Shown here: piece after piece, positions 1 through 9,769 of the stretch | How the letters are laid out: every line of letters begins with the position of its first letter | Numbering within the stretch: the first letter of the stretch is position 1 | Assembly: GCA_947373225.1 (NCBI GenBank) | Contig: CANBWX010000007.1 | Coordinates: 1 to 50,740, forward strand | Reading direction: 5' to 3' | DNA: 50,740 nt | Source: Flavobacteriaceae bacterium | Lineage (GTDB): Bacteria > Bacteroidota > Bacteroidia > Flavobacteriales > Flavobacteriaceae | Program-made: the position numbers and the translations under genes | Notes under the pieces: model-generated | What the model saw: only the letters and a program-made list of their open reading frames with translations | What the model was told of the DNA's origin: nothing | Database searches by the model: none

Positions 1-195
1 TGCTTTGATAGAATATTTTCCGTCAAAATCTGTTTGTGTTCCAGTTTTTGCTCCTTTTACTAATACACTCACGCCCGGCAAAGGCAATCCTGCATTATCG
101 GAGACAACACCCGAAACAACTCTCTCTTGCGCAAAAGTAATTTGCGTCACAAGTACTATTAATAGTACTAAGAATCCATTGAACTTTAGTTTCAT
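1..195 (-). CDS. SusC/RagA-type TonB-dependent receptor, N-terminal fragment
   Basis: Only the first 65 codons are inside the window; the gene runs off the left edge. The visible part has a signal peptide (MKLKFNGFLVLLIVLVTQ, ending ITFAQ) followed by the start of a carboxypeptidase-D regulatory-like beta sandwich with the typical GVVSDNAGLPLPGVSVLVKG pattern and a TDFDGKYSI end. In Bacteroidetes this arrangement opens SusC/RagA outer-membrane receptors, which import glycans or peptides with a SusD partner. The plug and barrel are not visible, so a smaller secreted protein with the same domain cannot be excluded. It lies downstream of the Omp85-like gene on the same strand, 148 bases away. 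Confidence 0.75.
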   Translation of the reverse strand, partial: MKLKFNGFLVLLIVLVTQITFAQERVVSGVVSDNAGLPLPGVSVLVKGAKTGTQTDFDGKYSIKA

Positions 196-294
196 TTTTA
201 AATATTTTGAATTAGTTAGACAAAAATCTTAATAATTTGTTAACTTTCCTAACATTTATAATGTTTTTTTATGCGTGCATATTAAATTTAACAT

Positions 295-322
295 TTTAAC
301 AATAATAACCTGTATTGTTAAA
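295..322. repeat. 10-bp perfect inverted repeat upstream of the SusC-type gene
   Basis: TTTAACAATA (295-304) and TATTGTTAAA (313-322) are perfect inverted copies with an 8-base spacer. It sits between the Omp85-like gene stop and the SusC-type start, about 100 bases upstream of the latter. It could be an operator or a weak hairpin; no T-run makes it a convincing terminator. Confidence 0.4.
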
Positions 323-343
323 TAATGTGTTTTTTTATTCGAT

Positions 344-2041
344 TTAAAATTTAATATTATAACTAATATGAATAATGGTGTTGTCAAATTTCGGAGTTTG
401 GTTCTTTGTGGTTCCATTTGCAAAGGCTAATTTTAGCAATCCGGTTTTGGTTTGTAGTCCTATTCCGAAGCCAAAACTTAACAAATCGCCTTTGTTTCTG
501 CTGGTTTTGTCTTCATAATAGCTGTAGTCTGTAATGGTGTTTATGTATAGGCTTGGGGAAATAATATGTCTATATTCAGTAAGAAGTGCTGAAAGTAAAT
601 TAGCTTGCAAACTATTTTCTGCAAATCCTCGAATGGAGTTGATTCCTCCAAAACGGTACAACTCATTTATAATATAGGTGTTGCTTTGCAATAAATAATT
701 TTGATAATTTATGTTAATACAGTTTTTCTTATTTAAATAAAAATTATTCATCGCTTGAAAATTTATATAAAACTGTGCGCTTTTTCCTGCTGTTCCAGTA
801 GCGTCATTTGTTGCTCTTTTTCCAGATGCTATGGTTAGTGAAAGAATTGATTTTTTAGGAAAGGTCAAATTGATATTATCTTGTTTTGAATATTCTAAAT
901 TTGAGGTTATAAATGAGTTTTTGTAGCTGCTCAAAGTACTGCTGTTTGTATTTTGAATGTCGCTAGATTCGGTTGATTGATAGCCTAAATAAACTCGTGT
1001 GTAGTAATTTATAAAATAACCTAAATCGATAGACGTCTTTGTATTTTGAAAAAGGCTGTCTTTTTTGAAGATATATAATTGCGCTTTTAAACCTATCGAG
1101 GTTTTAAATAAATAGGGAATTTCTATACCAGCTTTGAATGTTTTCTGGTTATTTCCATCGCTTTTCCAATAGATTGAAAATTGCTCACCAACCTTTAATG
1201 TATTTACTAATGTCAAATCCAAATAACCGTTGAAGACTAATTTGTTGGTTTTGTTATTTGTAAATCCAATGAATCCATCAAAGTTGTTCGCTTTTCTTTT
1301 TTCGAGATATACATATACTTTCGTAGTGTCTTTGGTGAATAAAATTTCAGGATATTTTATTTGGTTTACAAATCCGAATTTTTCAAAATCATCATGAATT
1401 TGGCTTACAATGTTTTTGTTGAAGCTACTGTTGAGGTATTTTCTATTTATTTGTGCTAAATGCCCTTCGGGAAAACTATTCTTTTTGTTGTCTTTTGTAA
1501 ATTTTACCACAATCGAATTCAGTTTTCTTTGTTGGTTGGGATCAAATTGTAAATCGGCAATAAGGGAATGATTTTGTTTGTGAATATTAATCAGTTTTAA
1601 TTTGGCTAAAGCAAAACCTTTCTTTTCTAATTTTATTAAAGTTCCATTTAAGAACGATTCAATTTCGTCGTAAGGAATTGTTATGGAATCTTTGTTTTTA
1701 TCAAGTGCTATTATGTCTTTTATTGCAGAATTTTTACCTATATATATATGTATGTATTTTACTCTTTCGCCAAGACTGAATTTTGCGGTATAACTAGAGT
1801 CATTAGTTTTTTTGTTTTCGAGGAGTTGGCTTTCAATAAATCCTGTTTTGGATAGTTTTTCGGATGTTATTGTGATTTCGTCGCTAATTGATTTGGCATT
1901 TTTATGAGTTTTGCTATAATTTAAAGAATCTATGGTTTTGTTTTCGAAAGTAGAATTCCCAGTTATCTGCAATTGAAAATTTTGGGCATTACAATTTAAG
2001 CCAAAGATTAAAAACAGTAAAAAAAGGGTGAAGGTTTTCAA
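344..2041 (-). CDS. Omp85-family outer-membrane barrel protein (BamA/TamA-like)
   Basis: This 565-residue secreted protein has a clear signal peptide (residues 1-19, ending CNAQ), an N-terminal half without membrane segments that would hold one or two POTRA-like domains, and a C-terminal beta-barrel. The diagnostic feature is RFGGINSIRGF at about residues 463-473, the Omp85 family loop-6 motif (G-x-x-S-[IV]-R-G-[FY]). The chain ends in a hydrophobic beta strand with terminal Phe, as outer-membrane barrels do. Family members insert or secrete outer-membrane proteins; the specific client is unknown, and at this length it is too short for full BamA with five POTRA domains. The start is a TTG codon: no in-frame ATG occurs between the upstream stop and the signal peptide. 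Confidence 0.8.
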   Translation of the reverse strand: MKTFTLFLLFLIFGLNCNAQNFQLQITGNSTFENKTIDSLNYSKTHKNAKSISDEITITSEKLSKTGFIESQLLENKKTNDSSYTAKFSLGERVKYIHIYIGKNSAIKDIIALDKNKDSITIPYDEIESFLNGTLIKLEKKGFALAKLKLINIHKQNHSLIADLQFDPNQQRKLNSIVVKFTKDNKKNSFPEGHLAQINRKYLNSSFNKNIVSQIHDDFEKFGFVNQIKYPEILFTKDTTKVYVYLEKRKANNFDGFIGFTNNKTNKLVFNGYLDLTLVNTLKVGEQFSIYWKSDGNNQKTFKAGIEIPYLFKTSIGLKAQLYIFKKDSLFQNTKTSIDLGYFINYYTRVYLGYQSTESSDIQNTNSSTLSSYKNSFITSNLEYSKQDNINLTFPKKSILSLTIASGKRATNDATGTAGKSAQFYINFQAMNNFYLNKKNCININYQNYLLQSNTYIINELYRFGGINSIRGFAENSLQANLLSALLTEYRHIISPSLYINTITDYSYYEDKTSRNKGDLLSFGFGIGLQTKTGLLKLAFANGTTKNQTPKFDNTIIHISYNIKF

Positions 2042-2230
2042 GAGTAATAAAATTTTAATAAAAGTAACGAAAAATAATAGTGTTTCTTATATAATAATAG
2101 AATGCTGAAAGTTATTGTTGAAATAGTACTATAAGTATTGATTTATATTGAAGACTAGTTTTTATAAATACAATTCGGTATTTCGTTAAGAAACAAATAA
2201 TTACTTCTTTTAAAAATTATTTGATTATGA

Positions 2231-2261
2231 TTTGTTTAGTGAAAAATAATTTCTACATTTG
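2231..2261 (+). promoter_or_regulatory. Bacteroidetes-type promoter for the rpsL translation operon
   Basis: TTTG at 2231-2234, a 19-base spacer, then TACATTTG at 2254-2261 match the phylum consensus TTG-N19-TAnnTTTG exactly. Transcription should start near 2266. The expected 5' end carries a small hairpin, CCCGT/GCGGG around an AAAAA loop (2266-2280), which may protect the message. Confidence 0.85.
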
Positions 2262-2314
2262 CAACCCCGTAAAAAGCGGGAAATTTAATATATAAGAAAT
2301 TTTTAGTATTAATT

Positions 2315-2698
2315 ATGCCAACAATTCAACAATTAGTAAGAACAGGAAGAACTCAGATAACTAAGAAGAGTAAATCGGTTGCTTTAGATTCTTGTCCTCA
2401 AAGAAGAGGGGTTTGTACGCGTGTTTACACTACAACACCAAAAAAACCAAACTCTGCAATGCGTAAAGTAGCGCGTGTACGTTTGACAAATGGTAATGAA
2501 GTAAATGCCTACATCCCTGGTGAAGGACACAATCTACAAGAGCACTCGATAGTATTAGTTAGGGGTGGAAGGGTAAAAGATTTACCAGGAGTTAGATATC
2601 ACATCGTTCGTGGTGCACTTGATACGTCAGGAGTAGCAGGAAGAACGCAAAGAAGATCTAAGTATGGTGCTAAACGCCCAAAAGAAGCAAAAAAGTAA
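2315..2698 (+). CDS. rpsL: 30S ribosomal protein S12
   Basis: S12 lies at the decoding centre of the 30S subunit and checks codon-anticodon pairing. The 127-residue product shows the family core [17 protein letters not shown] (residues 41-57) and [17 protein letters not shown]. Lys43 and Lys88, the positions where streptomycin-resistance substitutions occur in E. coli, are the wild-type lysines; Asp89, methylthiolated in E. coli, is present. It is the first gene of the translation block, behind a strong promoter. Confidence 0.98.
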
Positions 2699-2704
2699 TT
2701 AATT

Positions 2705-2786
2705 AGTCGAAAGTCGAAAGTCGAAAGTCGAAATTGTATTTATGCATTACGACATTATGACCTTAAGACGTTAAGACTTTTTTAAA
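2705..2786 (+). repeat. Period-7 then period-8 microrepeat between rpsL and rpsG
   Basis: Four tandem GTCGAAA heptamers (about 2706-2733) are followed, from about 2752, by four octamers of the form TTANGACN (ttacgaca, ttatgacc, ttaagacg, ttaagact). The block ends just before the rpsG start, so it lies inside the operon message. It is far too short-period for CRISPR and encodes no obvious peptide. Confidence 0.85.
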
Positions 2787-2795
2787 AAAAAAGAC

Positions 2796-3272
2796 ATGAG
2801 AAAAAGAGCGGCAAAGAAAAGACCACTTTTACCAGATCCAAGGTTTAACGACCAATTGGTAACGCGTTTTGTGAACAACTTAATGTGGGACGGTAAAAAA
2901 TCAACAGCTTTTAAAGTTTTTTATGATGCAATTGACATTATAGAAAGCAAAAAGCAAGATGCAGAAAAACCATCATTAGAAATATGGAAAGATGCTTTAA
3001 CTAACGGTATGCCTCACGTAGAAGTACGTAGTCGTAGAGTAGGTGGAGCTACATTTCAAATTCCAATGCAAATTCGTCCAGACAGAAAAATTTCTATGGC
3101 AATGAAGTGGTTAATACTTTATTCTAGAAGAAGAAATGAGAAATCGATGGCTCAAAGACTAGCGTCAGAATGTTTAGCTGCGGCTAAAGAAGAAGGAGCT
3201 GCGGTTAAAAAGAGAATGGATACTCACAAAATGGCTGAAGCAAATAAAGCATTCTCACATTTTAGATTTTAA
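2796..3272 (+). CDS. rpsG: 30S ribosomal protein S7
   Basis: S7 is a primary 16S rRNA binder that nucleates the 30S head and lines the E site. The 158-residue product starts MRKRAAKKRPLLPDPRF, with the conserved VTRFVNNLMWDGKKSTA segment and the later VEVRSRRVGGATFQIP loop; length is normal. It sits between S12 and EF-G, the usual str order, preceded by a microrepeat leader instead of a Shine-Dalgarno site. Confidence 0.98.
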   Translation: MRKRAAKKRPLLPDPRFNDQLVTRFVNNLMWDGKKSTAFKVFYDAIDIIESKKQDAEKPSLEIWKDALTNGMPHVEVRSRRVGGATFQIPMQIRPDRKISMAMKWLILYSRRRNEKSMAQRLASECLAAAKEEGAAVKKRMDTHKMAEANKAFSHFRF

Positions 3273-3281
3273 TAATAAGAA

Positions 3282-5438
3282 ATGGCTAGAGATCTTAAAT
3301 ATACAAGAAATATAGGAATTGCTGCTCACATTGATGCTGGTAAAACAACAACAACTGAGCGTATATTATTCTATACTGGAAAATCACACAAAATTGGTGA
3401 AGTACATGATGGTGCTGCAACAATGGACTGGATGGCACAAGAGCAAGAAAGAGGTATTACAATTACTTCTGCTGCTACAACTTGTGAATGGAATTTTCCA
3501 ACTACGCAAGGTAAACTTTTACCTGAAACATTACCTTACCACTTTAATATTATTGATACCCCAGGGCACGTTGACTTTACAGTTGAAGTAAACCGTTCTT
3601 TGCGTGTACTTGATGGGTTAGTTTTCTTATTTAGTGCTGTTGATGGTGTTGAGCCACAATCAGAAACGAACTGGAGACTTGCAGATCAATATCATGTACC
3701 CCGTATTGGTTTTGTTAATAAAATGGATAGACAAGGATCTAACTTTTTGATGGTTTGTCAACAAGTAAGAGATATGTTGAAATCAAACGCTGTTGCTATT
3801 ACTTTGCCAATTGGTGAAGAAAATGATTTCAAAGGTGTTGTTGATTTGGTTAAAAATCAAGCTATAGTATGGCATGAAGAAGGTTTAGGAGCAACTTATG
3901 ATATTGTGCCTATTCCTGAAGATATGCTTGAAGAAGTGAAAGAATATAGATCAATTCTTATTGAAGCAGTAGCTGATTATGATGAGAATTTGCTTGAAAA
4001 ATTCATGGAAGATGAAAACTCAATTACTGAGGAAGAAATTAACATTGCTTTAAGAGCAGCTGTTATGGATATGGCAATCATTCCTATGATTGCAGGTTCT
4101 TCTTTCAAAAATAAAGGAGTTCAATTCATGTTAGATGCAGTATGTAAATACTTGCCATCTCCAATGGATAAAGCGGGTATCGAAGGAATTCATCCTGATG
4201 ATGCTGAATTATTAGAAGAAGATCAAACTAAGATTTTGCGTAAGCCAGATGTTAAAGAGCCATTTGCTGCTTTAGCGTTTAAAATTGCTACTGACCCATT
4301 CGTAGGTCGTTTAGCTTTCTTCCGTGCCTATTCAGGACGTTTAGATGCAGGTTCTTATGTTTTGAACACGCGTTCAGGTAACAAAGAAAGAATCTCTCGT
4401 ATTTACCAAATGCATGCCAATAAACAAAACCCAATCGATTATATCGAAGCAGGTGATATTGGAGCTGCAGTAGGATTTAAGGATATCAAAACTGGAGATA
4501 CATTGTGTGATGAAAAACACCCAATTATTCTTGAGTCAATGAAATTCCCTGCTCCAGTAATTGGTATTGCAATTGAACCTAAAACAAAAGCTGACGTAGA
4601 TAAAATGGGTATGGCTTTGGCTAAATTAGCTGAGGAAGATCCAACATTTACAGTTAGAACAGATGAAGCTTCAGGGCAAACGATTATCTCAGGAATGGGA
4701 GAATTACACTTGGATATTCTTGTTGATAGAATGCGTCGTGAATTTAAAGTAGAAGTAAACCAAGGGGAGCCTCAAGTTGAATACAAAGAAGCATTCACTA
4801 AAAAAGCGCAACACAGAGAAACTTACAAAAAACAATCAGGTGGTCGTGGTAAATTCGGGGATATCGTATTTGTACTTGAGCCAGCAGATGAAGTTGACGG
4901 TAAAGCTCCTGTAGGATTACAATTTGTGAATGCAGTAAAAGGGGGTAACGTTCCTAAAGAATATATTCCATCTGTAGAAAAAGGTTTCCGTGAAGCTATG
5001 AAAACAGGTCCTCTTGCAGGATACCAAGTAGATAGTTTGAAAGTAACTTTATTAGACGGATCTTTTCACCCTGTCGATTCTGATGCACTCTCTTTTGAGT
5101 TAGCAGCTAGAATGGGGTATAGAGAAGTAGCTAAAGCTGCTGGAGCAATTATTCTTGAGCCTATCATGAAAATGGAAGTTATTACACCTGAAGAAAACAT
5201 GGGAGATATCGTAGGTGATATCAACCGTCGTAGAGGTCAAGTGAATGACATGGGTGACAGAGCAGGTGCAAAAACCATCAAAGCAGATGTGCCATTATCA
5301 GAAATGTTTGGATATGTAACAACATTAAGAACACTTTCTTCTGGTAGAGCAACATCTACAATGGAATTTTCACACTACGCAGAAACACCTTCTAATATTT
5401 CAGAAGCAGTTATCAAAAAAGCAAAAGGAAACGCATAA
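3282..5438 (+). CDS. fusA: Elongation factor G
   Basis: EF-G is the GTPase that moves tRNA and mRNA through the ribosome after peptide transfer. The 718-residue protein has the G1 loop AHIDAGKT at residues 15-22, the switch-I segment [12 protein letters not shown]3 DTPGH from residue 92 and G4 NKMD at 146-149, then domains II-V including the late [18 protein letters not shown] region. Between switch I and G3 it is about six residues longer than E. coli EF-G (a [12 protein letters not shown] stretch). It follows rpsG by 9 bases and precedes rpsJ by 11. No tuf gene lies between fusA and rpsJ. Confidence 0.98.
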   Translation: MARDLKYTRNIGIAAHIDAGKTTTTERILFYTGKSHKIGEVHDGAATMDWMAQEQERGITITSAATTCEWNFPTTQGKLLPETLPYHFNIIDTPGHVDFTVEVNRSLRVLDGLVFLFSAVDGVEPQSETNWRLADQYHVPRIGFVNKMDRQGSNFLMVCQQVRDMLKSNAVAITLPIGEENDFKGVVDLVKNQAIVWHEEGLGATYDIVPIPEDMLEEVKEYRSILIEAVADYDENLLEKFMEDENSITEEEINIALRAAVMDMAIIPMIAGSSFKNKGVQFMLDAVCKYLPSPMDKAGIEGIHPDDAELLEEDQTKILRKPDVKEPFAALAFKIATDPFVGRLAFFRAYSGRLDAGSYVLNTRSGNKERISRIYQMHANKQNPIDYIEAGDIGAAVGFKDIKTGDTLCDEKHPIILESMKFPAPVIGIAIEPKTKADVDKMGMALAKLAEEDPTFTVRTDEASGQTIISGMGELHLDILVDRMRREFKVEVNQGEPQVEYKEAFTKKAQHRETYKKQSGGRGKFGDIVFVLEPADEVDGKAPVGLQFVNAVKGGNVPKEYIPSVEKGFREAMKTGPLAGYQVDSLKVTLLDGSFHPVDSDALSFELAARMGYREVAKAAGAIILEPIMKMEVITPEENMGDIVGDINRRRGQVNDMGDRAGAKTIKADVPLSEMFGYVTTLRTLSSGRATSTMEFSHYAETPSNISEAVIKKAKGNA

Positions 5439-5449
5439 TCTTTAAGAAA

Positions 5450-5755
5450 ATGAGTCAAAAAATCAGAATAAAATTAAAATCTTACGATCACATGTTGGTA
5501 GACAAGTCTGCTGAAAAGATTGTGAAAACTGTAAAAAGTACAGGAGCAGTAGTAACAGGACCAATCCCGTTACCAACTCACAAAAAACTTTTTACTGTTC
5601 TACGTTCTCCGCACGTAAACAAAAAAGCAAGAGAGCAATTTGAAGTAATGTCATACAAAAGATTAATTGACATTTATTCATCTTCATCTAAAACAATTGA
5701 TGCTTTAATGAAACTTGAATTGCCAAGTGGAGTTGAAGTTGAAATCAAAGTTTAG
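5450..5755 (+). CDS. rpsJ: 30S ribosomal protein S10
   Basis: S10 is a head protein of the 30S subunit and also, as NusE, part of antitermination complexes. The 101-residue product opens [17 protein letters not shown] and carries the [21 protein letters not shown] loop typical of the family. It is co-directional with fusA 11 bases upstream; an internal promoter follows before rplC. Confidence 0.98.
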   Translation: MSQKIRIKLKSYDHMLVDKSAEKIVKTVKSTGAVVTGPIPLPTHKKLFTVLRSPHVNKKAREQFEVMSYKRLIDIYSSSSKTIDALMKLELPSGVEVEIKV

Positions 5756-5804
5756 GTAGTTTAAGAGTAAAAGAGGACGCTGTTTTTAAGCGAAAAATAT
5801 TTTT

Positions 5805-5835
5805 TTGGTTTGTGTATAAAAAAGTTATACTTTTG
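5805..5835 (+). promoter_or_regulatory. Internal promoter before rplC
   Basis: TTG at 5805-5807, a 20-base spacer and TACTTTTG at 5828-5835 fit the Bacteroidetes consensus. This would let the S10 cluster be transcribed separately from the str cluster, with a leader of about 60 bases before rplC. Confidence 0.7.
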
Positions 5836-5880
5836 CACCCACTAAAAAAATAGGATTCGGTTAAAAGCTGCGTTCTATAT

Positions 5881-5903
5881 TTAATAATTAATAATTAATA
5901 ATT
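5881..5903 (+). repeat. Three heptamer repeats abutting the rplC start codon
   Basis: The sequence just before the rplC ATG is three copies of TAATAAT in period 7. It occupies the place of a ribosome binding site and contains no GGAG-like bases, giving an unstructured AT-rich initiation region. Confidence 0.75.
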
Positions 5904-6521
5904 ATGTCTGGGTTAATTGGTAGAAAAATCGGCATGACTAGCATTTTCGACGAGAACGGGAAGAATATTCCTTGTACAGTAATCGAAGCTGGGCCATGCG
6001 TTGTTACCCAAGTCAGAACCAAAGGTGTTGACGGGTACGAAGCGTTGCAACTTGGTTTCGATGACAAAAACGAGAAACATTCCACAAAAGCGGCCTTGGG
6101 TCACTTTGCGAAAGCAGGAACTGTAGCTAAGAAAAAAGTCGTTGAATTCCAAAATTTCGCAACAGAACAAAAATTAGGAGATCTTATAGATGTTTCTATT
6201 TTTGAAGAAGGAGAATTTGTAGATGTACAAGGTGTGTCTAAAGGTAAAGGTTTTCAAGGGGTTGTGAAACGTCACGGTTTTGGTGGTGTTGGTCAAGCAA
6301 CTCACGGTCAACATAACCGTTTAAGAGCGCCAGGTTCTGTAGGAGCTTCTTCTTATCCATCTAGAGTATTCAAAGGAATGCGTATGGCTGGAAGAATGGG
6401 AGGAGACAATGTAAAAGTTCAAAACCTTAGAGTTTTAAAAGTAGTTGCTGAAAAGAATCTACTTGTTATTAAAGGATGTGTTCCTGGATGTAACAACTCT
6501 TATGTAATCATTCAGAAGTAA
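5904..6521 (+). CDS. rplC: 50S ribosomal protein L3
   Basis: L3 binds early in 50S assembly and reaches toward the peptidyl-transferase centre. The 205-residue product begins [18 protein letters not shown] and has the long central extension with [17 protein letters not shown] and the RMAGRMGG end of the loop. It overlaps rplD by one base (TAATG), indicating translational coupling. Confidence 0.98.
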   Translation: MSGLIGRKIGMTSIFDENGKNIPCTVIEAGPCVVTQVRTKGVDGYEALQLGFDDKNEKHSTKAALGHFAKAGTVAKKKVVEFQNFATEQKLGDLIDVSIFEEGEFVDVQGVSKGKGFQGVVKRHGFGGVGQATHGQHNRLRAPGSVGASSYPSRVFKGMRMAGRMGGDNVKVQNLRVLKVVAEKNLLVIKGCVPGCNNSYVIIQK

Positions 6522-7150
6522 TGGAAGCAAAAGTATTAGATTTCAATGGAAAAGATACTGGAAGAAAAGTTCAACTTTCTGATTCAGTATTCGGTATAGA
6601 ACCAAACACTCACGCTGTATACCTTGATGTTAAGCAATATCTTGCTAATCAAAGACAAGGAACGCACAAAGCAAAAGAAAGAGCTGAAGTTGCGGGAAGT
6701 ACACGTAAGATTAAAAAACAAAAAGGAACTGGAACTGCTCGTGCGGGTAGTGCAAAGAATCCATTGTTTAAAGGTGGTGGAACAGTTTTCGGACCAAGAC
6801 CAAGAAGTTATTCATTCAAATTGAATAAAAGCTTGAAACGTTTGGCGAGAAAATCGGCTTTCTCAATTAAAGCAAAAGAGGCAAATATTATTGTTCTTGA
6901 AGACTTCAGTTTTGAAACACCAAACACTAAGAATTTCATTAACGTATTGAAAGCATTAGGGTTGGAGGATAAAAAATCTTTATTTGTGTTGGGCGATTCG
7001 AATAAAAATGTATATTTGTCGTCACGCAATTTAAAGGCGTCTAAAGTTATAAGTAGCTTAGAATTAAGCACTTATGACATCTTAAACACTAATAGTTTAG
7101 TGCTTTTGGAAGGCTCTTTAGAGGTAATTGAAGATAATTTAAGTAAATAA
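6521..7150 (+). CDS. rplD: 50S ribosomal protein L4
   Basis: L4 lines the narrow part of the peptide exit tunnel. The 209-residue product has the basic extended loop KKQKGTGTARAGSAKNPLF and FGPRPRSYSFKLNKS. Its ATG overlaps the rplC stop. In E. coli L4 also represses the S10 operon; nothing here proves that for this organism. Confidence 0.97.
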   Translation: MEAKVLDFNGKDTGRKVQLSDSVFGIEPNTHAVYLDVKQYLANQRQGTHKAKERAEVAGSTRKIKKQKGTGTARAGSAKNPLFKGGGTVFGPRPRSYSFKLNKSLKRLARKSAFSIKAKEANIIVLEDFSFETPNTKNFINVLKALGLEDKKSLFVLGDSNKNVYLSSRNLKASKVISSLELSTYDILNTNSLVLLEGSLEVIEDNLSK

Positions 7151-7156
7151 TAGGAT

Positions 7157-7447
7157 ATGAGCATCATAATTAAACCTATAGTAACAGAAAAAGTAACCAA
7201 AGAAAGTGAAGTTTTAAACCGCTTCGGATTCGTTGTTGACAAAAAAGCAAACAAAGTGCAAATTAAGAAAGCTGTTGAAGCTGCTTATGGAGTAACTATT
7301 TTGAGTGTTAACACGATGAACGTAAGACCGGATAGAACTACTAAATACACTAAAAGTGGACTTATCAGTGGAAAGACAAATGCAATCAAAAAAGCAATTG
7401 TACAAGTACAAGCAGGAGAAACAATTGATTTTTACAACAATATCTAA
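7157..7447 (+). CDS. rplW: 50S ribosomal protein L23
   Basis: L23 sits at the tunnel exit and is the docking point for trigger factor and SRP. The 96-residue product starts MSIIIKPIVTEKVTK and includes NTMNVRPDRTTKYTKSG, both typical. It lies 6 bases after rplD. Confidence 0.97.
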   Translation: MSIIIKPIVTEKVTKESEVLNRFGFVVDKKANKVQIKKAVEAAYGVTILSVNTMNVRPDRTTKYTKSGLISGKTNAIKKAIVQVQAGETIDFYNNI

Positions 7448-7456
7448 GATAGAAAG

Positions 7457-8281
7457 ATGTCAGTAAGAAAATTAAAACCTATTACCCCAGGTCAGCGATT
7501 TAGAGTTGTGAATGGTTATGACGCCATTACAACTGATAAGCCGGAACGCTCTTTGATAGCGCCGATAAAAAACTCTGGAGGTAGAAATAGTCAAGGAAAG
7601 ATGACCATGCGTTATACGGGTGGTGGTCACAAGCAGAGATATCGTGTAATTGATTTCAAACGTACAAAAGAAGGAATTCCGGCGACAGTGAAATCAATCG
7701 AATACGATCCAAATCGTACTGCGTTTATCGCATTATTAGCTTATGCTGATGGTGAGAAAACATATATTATTGCTCAAAACGGATTGAAAGTAGGTCAGAA
7801 ATTAGTTTCTGGTCCAGAATCTCAGCCAGAAATAGGTAATACATTACCATTAAGTAAAGTTCCACTAGGAACTGTAATTTCTTGTATCGAATTGAGACCG
7901 GGTCAAGGAGCTGTAATCGCTCGTTCTGCTGGAACATTCGCTCAATTAATGGCAAGAGATGGAAAATATGCAACAATTAAAATGCCTTCTGGTGAAACAA
8001 GATTAATCTTGTTGACTTGTTCAGCTACAATTGGAGCGGTTTCTAACTCAGATCATCAATTAGTTGTATCTGGTAAAGCAGGTAGAACAAGATGGTTAGG
8101 TAGAAGACCAAGAACAAGACCGGTAGCAATGAACCCTGTCGATCACCCAATGGGTGGTGGTGAAGGACGTTCTTCTGGTGGACATCCACGATCTAGAAAC
8201 GGTATACCTGCTAAAGGTTATAGAACACGTTCTAAGAAAAACCCGAGTAACAAGTATATTGTAGAACGTAGAAAGAAATAA
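7457..8281 (+). CDS. rplB: 50S ribosomal protein L2
   Basis: L2 is a primary 23S rRNA binder needed for subunit joining and peptidyl transfer. The 274-residue product has [15 protein letters not shown] at the N-terminus, [19 protein letters not shown], and the C-terminal [19 protein letters not shown] loop; most bacteria have HPH where this has HPM. Length is normal and the neighbours are rplW and rpsS. Confidence 0.98.
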   Translation: MSVRKLKPITPGQRFRVVNGYDAITTDKPERSLIAPIKNSGGRNSQGKMTMRYTGGGHKQRYRVIDFKRTKEGIPATVKSIEYDPNRTAFIALLAYADGEKTYIIAQNGLKVGQKLVSGPESQPEIGNTLPLSKVPLGTVISCIELRPGQGAVIARSAGTFAQLMARDGKYATIKMPSGETRLILLTCSATIGAVSNSDHQLVVSGKAGRTRWLGRRPRTRPVAMNPVDHPMGGGEGRSSGGHPRSRNGIPAKGYRTRSKKNPSNKYIVERRKK

Positions 8282-8287
8282 TAAGAT

Positions 8288-8566
8288 ATGGCACGTTCAT
8301 TAAAAAAAGGACCTTTCGTTCATTATAAGTTAGACAAGAAAGTTCAAGAAAACATTGAAAAAGGAAACAAAGGAGTTGTTAAGACATGGTCTAGAGCTTC
8401 AATGATTACTCCTGACTTTGTTGGACAAACAATCGCAGTTCATAACGGTCGTCAATTTGTACCGGTTTACGTAACAGAAAACATGGTAGGTCACAAATTA
8501 GGAGAGTTTTCACCAACTCGATCTTTTAGAGGTCATGCTGGAGCAAAAAATAAAGGTAAAAAATAA
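8288..8566 (+). CDS. rpsS: 30S ribosomal protein S19
   Basis: S19 pairs with S13 in the 30S head near the A and P sites. The 92-residue product begins [15 protein letters not shown] and contains [17 protein letters not shown] and [17 protein letters not shown], all family hallmarks. It starts 6 bases after the rplB stop. Confidence 0.98.
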   Translation: MARSLKKGPFVHYKLDKKVQENIEKGNKGVVKTWSRASMITPDFVGQTIAVHNGRQFVPVYVTENMVGHKLGEFSPTRSFRGHAGAKNKGKK

Positions 8567-8572
8567 GAAGCA

Positions 8573-8986
8573 ATGGGAGTTCGTAAAAGAGAAACAGCAG
8601 ATGCAAGAAAAGAGGCTAACAAGTCATTGGCTTTTGCAAAATTGAATAACTGCCCTACTTCACCTAGAAAAATGCGCTTAGTAGCAGATCTAGTAAGAGG
8701 TCAGAAGGTAGAAAGAGCACTAAATATTTTAAGATTTAGTTCTAAAGAAGCTTCAAGAAAATTAGAAAAATTGGTTTTATCTGTTATCGCCAACTGGCAA
8801 GCAAAAAACCCTGACGCTAATATGGAAGAAGCAGGCTTATTCGTAAAAACTATCACAGTTGATGGTGGAATGATGTTGAAAAGACTTCGTCCAGCTCCAC
8901 AAGGTAGAGCACACAGAATTAGAAAACGTTCAAACCACGTTACAATCGTGTTAGGAGCTATTAATGATAACACACAAGCAATTTAA
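8573..8986 (+). CDS. rplV: 50S ribosomal protein L22
   Basis: L22 forms part of the exit tunnel wall; its hairpin is the site of macrolide-resistance changes in other bacteria. The 137-residue product shows [18 protein letters not shown] and the tip [19 protein letters not shown]. It carries a slightly long N-terminus. Confidence 0.97.
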   Translation: MGVRKRETADARKEANKSLAFAKLNNCPTSPRKMRLVADLVRGQKVERALNILRFSSKEASRKLEKLVLSVIANWQAKNPDANMEEAGLFVKTITVDGGMMLKRLRPAPQGRAHRIRKRSNHVTIVLGAINDNTQAI

Positions 8987-8991
8987 TAAAG

Positions 8992-9750
8992 ATGGGACAA
9001 AAGACAAATCCAATTGGAAATAGACTTGGGATCATCAGAGGATGGGACTCTAACTGGTATGGTGGAAATGATTACGGTGATAAACTTGCCGAAGATTATA
9101 AAATCAGAAAGTATATCCATGCTCGTTTATCAAAAGCTAGTGTATCAAAAGTAATCATCGAGAGAACTTTGAAACTTGTAACCGTTACTATCACTACTGC
9201 TAGACCTGGTATTATTATCGGAAAAGGTGGACAAGAGGTAGACAAGTTGAAAGAGGAACTTAAGAAAGTTACTGACAAAGAGGTTCAAATCAACATCTTT
9301 GAAATAAAAAGACCTGAACTTGACGCGTATCTAGTTGCTACAAGCATCTGTCGTCAAATCGAAAGCCGTATTTCTTACAGACGTGCAATCAAAATGGCTA
9401 TTGCTGCCTCTATGCGTATGAACGCAGAAGGTATCAAAGTTTTGATTTCTGGTCGTTTGAATGGTGCAGAGATGGCACGTTCAGAAGGTTTCAAAGAAGG
9501 AAGAGTTCCTTTATCAACTTTCAGAGCCGATATTGATTATGCTTTGGCTGAAGCGCATACTACTTATGGTAGAATGGGTATCAAAGTATGGATCATGAAA
9601 GGTGAAGTTTATGGAAAGAGAGATCTTTCACCACTTGCAGGAATGGATAAAAAACAATCCGGAACTGGTGGTAAAGGTGGAGATTCTCCAAGAGGAGACA
9701 GAAAACCTTTTAACAAAGGTGGAAAACCAGACGCTCGTAAACGAAAGTAA
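8992..9750 (+). CDS. rpsC: 30S ribosomal protein S3
   Basis: S3 helps form the mRNA entry channel. The 252-residue product starts [22 protein letters not shown] and has a KH domain with the IIGKGGQE loop (GxxG). The C-terminal tail (about the last 30 residues) is rich in Gly, Lys and Asp, a tail common in this lineage and of low complexity. Confidence 0.98.
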   Translation: MGQKTNPIGNRLGIIRGWDSNWYGGNDYGDKLAEDYKIRKYIHARLSKASVSKVIIERTLKLVTVTITTARPGIIIGKGGQEVDKLKEELKKVTDKEVQINIFEIKRPELDAYLVATSICRQIESRISYRRAIKMAIAASMRMNAEGIKVLISGRLNGAEMARSEGFKEGRVPLSTFRADIDYALAEAHTTYGRMGIKVWIMKGEVYGKRDLSPLAGMDKKQSGTGGKGGDSPRGDRKPFNKGGKPDARKRK

Positions 9751-9769
9751 ATTTTTAAACTAAAGAAAA

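Noticed and set aside
5..232. Plus-strand open frame at the left edge
   Set aside because: It is antisense to the SusC-type start, which has a clear signal peptide and domain on the minus strand.
251..270. Plus-strand hairpin AACATT/AATGTT with a T-run, terminator-like
   Set aside because: No plus-strand gene lies upstream to be terminated and the stem is only six A/T-rich pairs; it is more likely chance in AT-rich DNA.
2705..2786. CRISPR-like array
   Set aside because: Units are 7-8 bases without spacers; no cas genes are present.
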